DNA from: Alnus glutinosa
Taxonomy: Eukaryota; Streptophyta; Magnoliopsida; Fagales; Betulaceae
Direction of reading: 5' to 3'
DNA length: 64,000 bases
Assembly (NCBI RefSeq): GCF_958979055.1
Contig: NC_084886.1
Span: 7,757,154 to 7,821,153, forward strand
In this document: in pieces, positions 59,497 to 64,000 of the stretch
Layout of the letters: each line of letters opens with the position of its first letter
Position numbering within the stretch: the first letter of the stretch is position 1
Made by a program: the position numbers and the translations under genes
The notes under the pieces: model-generated
The model's input: the letters and a program-made list of their open reading frames with translations, nothing else
What the model was told of the DNA's origin: nothing
The model's database searches: none

Positions 59497-62400
59497 ATGG
59501 CTGACGGTACTCGTCTAGCTCACCTCACCGACTCTCTAAAAATCTGTCATGACCACATAGCCCAACAAGAAACTACCAATGCAGCTGTCCAGCAGCAGTT
59601 GACTGAGCTCACTGACATGTTCCGCACCTTTATTGCTACGCAGCCCAGACAGCAACCGGAACGTCCGCCTCCTGACGATCCGCCTCCCTTTCAGCTTCCC
59701 TTTGTTCCTGGCCGGGGGGATCATCGTGTTCCGGGTCGGGAAGGTCGTGTTGCCCCGAAAGGTCGTGAAGATCGTCTTCGGAATCCTCGGAGGCCAGTTG
59801 ACCAGAATGGTTGGGATGTGCAAGACGATCACCAACTCAGGTTTCAGGATGATTTTCCTGATCGACGTGAGGATCAGTTGTTCCATACTCGTCCTTTCCG
59901 TTTAGAGTTCCCACGGTTTGATGGTGACAACCCTGCTAATTGGTGTTACAAGGCGAACCAATTTTTTGATTTCTATCAAACGCCTTTATATCACCGTCTT
60001 CGCATGGCCTCTTTTCACATGGAGGGAGAGGCTCTAATCTGGTTCCAGGACGCTGAGGACGCTGGCCAGTTTCCCACTTGGGATGCATTCCTCCAGGCCT
60101 TGCTCACCCGTTTTGGGCCAACCTATGATGACCCGATGGAAGCTTTGATGAGGCTTCGACAGGTTTCCACAGTGGCAGAATATACATCCCAGTTTGAGGC
60201 TCTGTCCAATAGGCTACGAGGGGTTTCGGAGCAAAACAGATTAAGCTGTTTTCTTAGTGGTTTGAAGGACGATATCCGCTTACCTGTGAGAATGTTACAC
60301 CCACCTACGTTGGGAGCTGCGTTTGGGTTGGCTAAATTACAAGAGGAATATCTCCTCTCATTCCGGAGACCCCTCCGTGTTACATCATCTTCTGTCTCTT
60401 TTGGTCGACATCAATCTTGGGGTCAATCCAGTAGCTTACCTAGCTCGGCTCAGCCCAGTGCTTCGACCCCTTTGGCATTACCTACCAAAGCTGCCCCCGG
60501 ACTACCAGTCCAACGTATTACTCCTGCTCAGATGAAAGAGAGACGTGACAAAGGTCTCTGTTATTACTGTGATGACAGGTGGCTGCCGAGACATAAATGT
60601 AAGTCTCCACGGTTATTCCTCATGTCCGGATTAGAATTGCCTTCGGAAGATCCTTCTGATGAAGTTTATTATGACTCTACCGAGGGAGTTGATACGGTTC
60701 CAGAGTTTGATATAGTGGAGTGCAAAGATCCTGAAATTTCTATCAGTGCAATTTCGGGTTCTTCAGGGTCCAAATCCATGCGTCTATTGGGAGTGTTGCA
60801 GTCACATGTGGTGAGCATCCTCATTGATTCAGGAAGTACCCACAACTTCCTGGATCCGGCTTTCTTGGCCAAAATACACCTTCCAGTATTATCCACTCCC
60901 AGCTTGCAAGTGAAGATTGCCAATGGGGAGACTATTCAATGCTTCGGTCGTGTCTCATCCGTCTCCCTCAAAGTGCAAGGTCAGCCTATTCAGGCAGATT
61001 TCTACCTCATTTCGTTAGGTGGTTGTGACATGGTCCTCGGGGTTCAGTGGTTACAAACCCTTGGACCGGTCCTTTGGGATTTTTCCCTTATGACTATGCA
61101 ATATTCTGCCAATGGAGTCCCTGTCTTGTTGAAAGGTTTAGGGCCTTTGGAGTTTTCTATGGAGGATGGAGGTCAGTTTCTCAAATCTGATTTTTCAGCC
61201 AATAAGGGATTTTTCCTAAAACTCATTTGTGGCACTACCGACCAATCATGTCCACCATGCCCACCTGATATACAATCCCTTCTTCTTACCTACACCTCTG
61301 TTTTTACTGAGCCCACTGCCCTTCCACCCCCTCGTTCCCATGACCACAAAATTCCGTTATCTTGTTCCACTCCCATAAATGTTCGAGCTTACCGTTATCC
61401 TTACTTCCAAAAGTCTGAAATAGAAAAAATTATCCGAGCCATGTTATCTTCGGGAGTCATTCGCCCTAGCCAAAGCCCATTTTCTGCCCCTGTCCTTCTT
61501 GTCCGCAAGCCTGATGGTAGTTGGCGTCTATGTGTCGACTATCGCGCCCTTAACCACAAAACAATCAAGGACAAATTCCCTATTCCCATCATCGACGAAT
61601 TGCTCGATGAACTTCATGGGGCAGTGGTTTTTTCCAAATTGGATTTACGTTCGGGATATCACCAAATAAGGATGCATCAAGATGACATCCCTAAGACGGC
61701 TTTCCGGACTCACGAGGGACATTATGAGTTCCTCGTCATGCCTTTCGGCCTTACAAATGCACCAGCCACTTTTCAAAGCCTTATGAATGACTTATTCAAG
61801 CCGTTTCTTCAACGATTTGTTCTTGTCTTCTTTGATGACATATTGATCTACAGTAGCTCCATGACTGACCATTTATTACATTTGCAAACTGTACTGCAGG
61901 TTTTAGTTCAACATCACTTGTTTGCAAAACTTTCAAAGTGTCGGTTTGCTGTACCTGAGATCGAGTATCTGGGACACCTGATTTCCCAGCATGGGGTACG
62001 GGCAGACCCTGCGAAGCTGGACGCCATGGTCTCTTGGCCTATTCCACAATCCATTAAAGCCTTGCGTGGATTCTTAGGCCTCACCGGGTATTACCGCAAG
62101 TTCATTCGCCATTATGGCTTGTTGGCGGCTCCTTTATCCAATCTGTTGAAGAAGAATTCTTTTGTATGGACTTCAGAGGCTACACAAGCTTTTGAAGCTC
62201 TTAAATTGGCAGTCTCTTCTCCTCCGGTTCTGCGTCTTCCAGATTTCTCCCTTCCATTTGTTATCGAGTGCGATGCAAGTGGCACGGGGATGGGAGCAGT
62301 TTTAATGCAAGAAGGTCGACCTCTAGCTTTCCTTAGTAAAGCTTTGAAAGGTCGGACACTCCTTCTGTCTACCTATGAGAAAGAGCTCCTCGCCTTGGTC

Positions 62401-64000
62401 ACCGCTGTTCAGAAATGGCGTCCTTACTTGTTGGGACACCCTTTTATTGTCCGGACTGACCACCAGGCCCTGAAGTTTCTTTTGGAACAGCAGGTTGGCA
62501 CCATAGCTCAACAACGTTGGTTATCAAAACTCTTGGGATACGATTTTGTCATCGAGTTTAAAAGTGGCCGGGATAACAAGGTAGCCGATGCTTTGTCAAG
62601 GCAAGGGGATGAGGTGTCTAACCAGGAGGAATTCTCAGTTTCCTTGATTTCTTTTCCTACCCCGGATTGGATTACAGACTTAAAATCCTCTTACATTGAT
62701 GACACAAAGGCCCAGACTCTTTTGGATGAATTCAGCAAGGGTATACCTACTGTTCAAGGCTTCACTCTTCAGCAGGGTTTACTTCTCTGTAAGGGTCGTC
62801 TTTGGCTTGTCAAAGGGTCTGCCTTTCAGAATCAAGTTTTGGAGTATATTCACTCCAATCCAACTTCAGGCCATTCGGGTTTTCATAAGACCCTTGCCCG
62901 TGCTAAGACAAATTTCATTTGGAAAGGAATGAAGTCAGACATTAAGGCTTTTGTACGTGAATGTCGGGTTTGCCAGGAGAATAAACACGAAACAGTTTTA
63001 CCGGCAGGTTTGCTACAGCCATTACCTATTCCCTCCCGGGTATGGTCGGACATTTCTCTTGATTTTATAGAAGGTCTCCCAAATTCTAAAGGTTCCTTTA
63101 ACTCATCCTTTTTCAGCCTCACAAGTAGCTCAGGTCTTTTTTGCCAATATTTTCAAGTTGCATGGAATGCCATCTACCATTGTATCGGACAGAGACCCTA
63201 CATTTACGAGCTCATTTTGGCGAGAGCTTTTCCGCTTACAGGGCAGCACTCTGGCCTTCAGCTCAGCCTATCACCCGCAATCGGATGGACAAACAGAGGC
63301 TCTCAATAAGTGCCTCGAAACTTACCTCCGTTGCTATGCGGGGGCTAAACCCAAAGCTTGGAGCACTTGGCTTCCATTGGCAGAGTGGTGGTACAATACC
63401 AGCCACCACTCTTCCACGGGGTTCACTCCTTTTGAAGCAGTCTATGGCTACAAACCACCAGCTCTCCTTTCCTATGTACCGGGCACCTCGGCAAATTTGG
63501 CTGTTGATTCTCAGTTACGAGACCGCACATCGATACTTACATTGCTCAAAGAACATTTACATCAGGCCCAGAACCGCATGAAAACTTATGCAGACAAACA
63601 TAGATCAGACCGTCAATTTACTGTGGGGGATTGGGTGTACCTGAGGCTTCAACCATATAGGCAGAAATCGGTGGCTATGCGGAAACATCTCAAACTTTCA
63701 CCTCGATTTTTTGGTCCCTTTAAGGTTTTGAGCCGAGTAGGCACTGTGGCGTACTGCTTAGACCTCCCACCAGAATCTCGCATACACCCTGTTTTTCATG
63801 TCTCGTGTTTAAAGAAAAAGCTTGGCCTGTCTTCATCTCCGTTATCCACATTGCCTCCTGTGGATACTAACGGCGAGATTCGGCCGGAACCAGAGCTCAT
63901 TGTCAATCGACGTCTGATCAAACACCAGGGCCGTGCAGCGACAGAGGTCTTGGTTCGTTGGCGTGGTGTGTCGGTTGAAGATGATACTTGGGAGCTTTTA
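59497..64000 (+). pseudogene. Gag-Pol polyprotein with integrase deletion and frameshift
   Basis: The frame from ATG 59497 is open to 63309, but family homology stops at about 63090. In order: Gag (about 59906-60370), a CYYC...H..C zinc-knuckle-like motif (about 60559-60600), an aspartic protease with DSGS (about 60823), reverse transcriptase with FFDD (61828-61839), RNase H (about 62260-62590), and the integrase HHCC finger (about 62845-62980). Just after the start of the integrase core roughly 60 bases expected in relatives are missing and the frame shifts. From 63101 the next frame continues the integrase core and C-terminus to a chromodomain at the window edge (VLVRWRGVSVEDDTWELL). The copy should not make a working integrase. 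Confidence 0.9.

Larger units (their letters stand above)
58838..64000 (+). mobile_element. Ty3/gypsy chromovirus, 5' LTR to chromodomain (3' end outside)
   Basis: A 5' LTR, an initiator-Met primer-binding site and a gag-pol reading frame ending in a chromodomain identify a plant chromovirus. The 3' LTR lies beyond the window, so the target duplication cannot be checked. The short LTR and compact single gag-pol frame would suit the Reina or Tekay clades; the clade is not settled here. It inserted just downstream of the U-box gene in the same orientation. Confidence 0.93.

Noticed and set aside
63141..63581. 146-codon ORF in the retrotransposon 3' part
   Set aside because: Wrong frame; the integrase and chromodomain continue in the frame that includes 63101.
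1..64000. A bacterial-style defence system, CRISPR array or gene cluster
   Set aside because: The window is intron-rich plant nuclear DNA; repeats are transposons and microsatellites, and the genes are functionally unrelated.

Overview
The window is nuclear DNA from a flowering plant, a eudicot and probably a woody one. It has many-exon genes with GT-AG introns, AT-rich spacers, plant-only gene families (a secreted RGF/GOLVEN peptide, a plastid HSP90, a phage-type organellar RNA polymerase, a PUB-ARM U-box protein) and dense plant transposon debris. The species cannot be fixed from the sequence. No bacterial, CRISPR or viral-defence locus is present.

Layout: (1) 1-580, minus strand, the 5' part of a UGT89-type glycosyltransferase cut by the window edge. 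(2) 0.6-14.7 kb, a transposon-rich spacer with a foldback element, a hAT-type element, a CACTA-type element, a solo LTR with perfect target duplications, a MULE-type foldback, a second probable LTR and several MITEs. One small gene sits inside it at 6.4-6.9 kb (minus): a two-exon precursor of an RGF/GOLVEN/CLEL peptide. (3) 14.8-17.2 kb (+), an ABHD17-like hydrolase, 6 exons. (4) 19.9-30.9 kb (+), plastid HSP90 (HSP90C), 19 exons, with retroposons and MITEs in its introns. (5) 32.8-45.0 kb (+), a phage-type RNA polymerase (RPOT), 19 exons, including one GC-AG intron. (6) 46.0-50.8 kb (minus), an AVT6-type amino-acid transporter, 5 exons, with a partial tandem copy of exon 1 inside intron 1. 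(7) 54.5-58.25 kb (+), a U-box/ARM E3 ligase, 3 exons, preceded by a duplicated upstream region. (8) 58.8 kb to the end, the 5' LTR and most of a Ty3/gypsy chromovirus whose integrase region carries a deletion and frameshift.

The genes are ordinary, independently transcribed plant housekeeping or signalling genes and do not form a cluster or pathway. HSP90C and RPOT are neighbours and both serve organelles, but nothing in the sequence ties their regulation together. Exon models were built by hand from reading frame, splice dinucleotides and remembered family conservation; each gives an uninterrupted frame from start to stop. The most noteworthy observations are about gene structure and insertion history: the GC donor in RPOT, the stop-bearing pseudo-exon of the transporter, two back-to-back retroposons in HSP90C intron 17 with 16- and 13-bp target duplications, a MULE-like hairpin element with a perfect 9-bp duplication in RPOT intron 10, and the inverted/direct repeat block upstream of the U-box gene.
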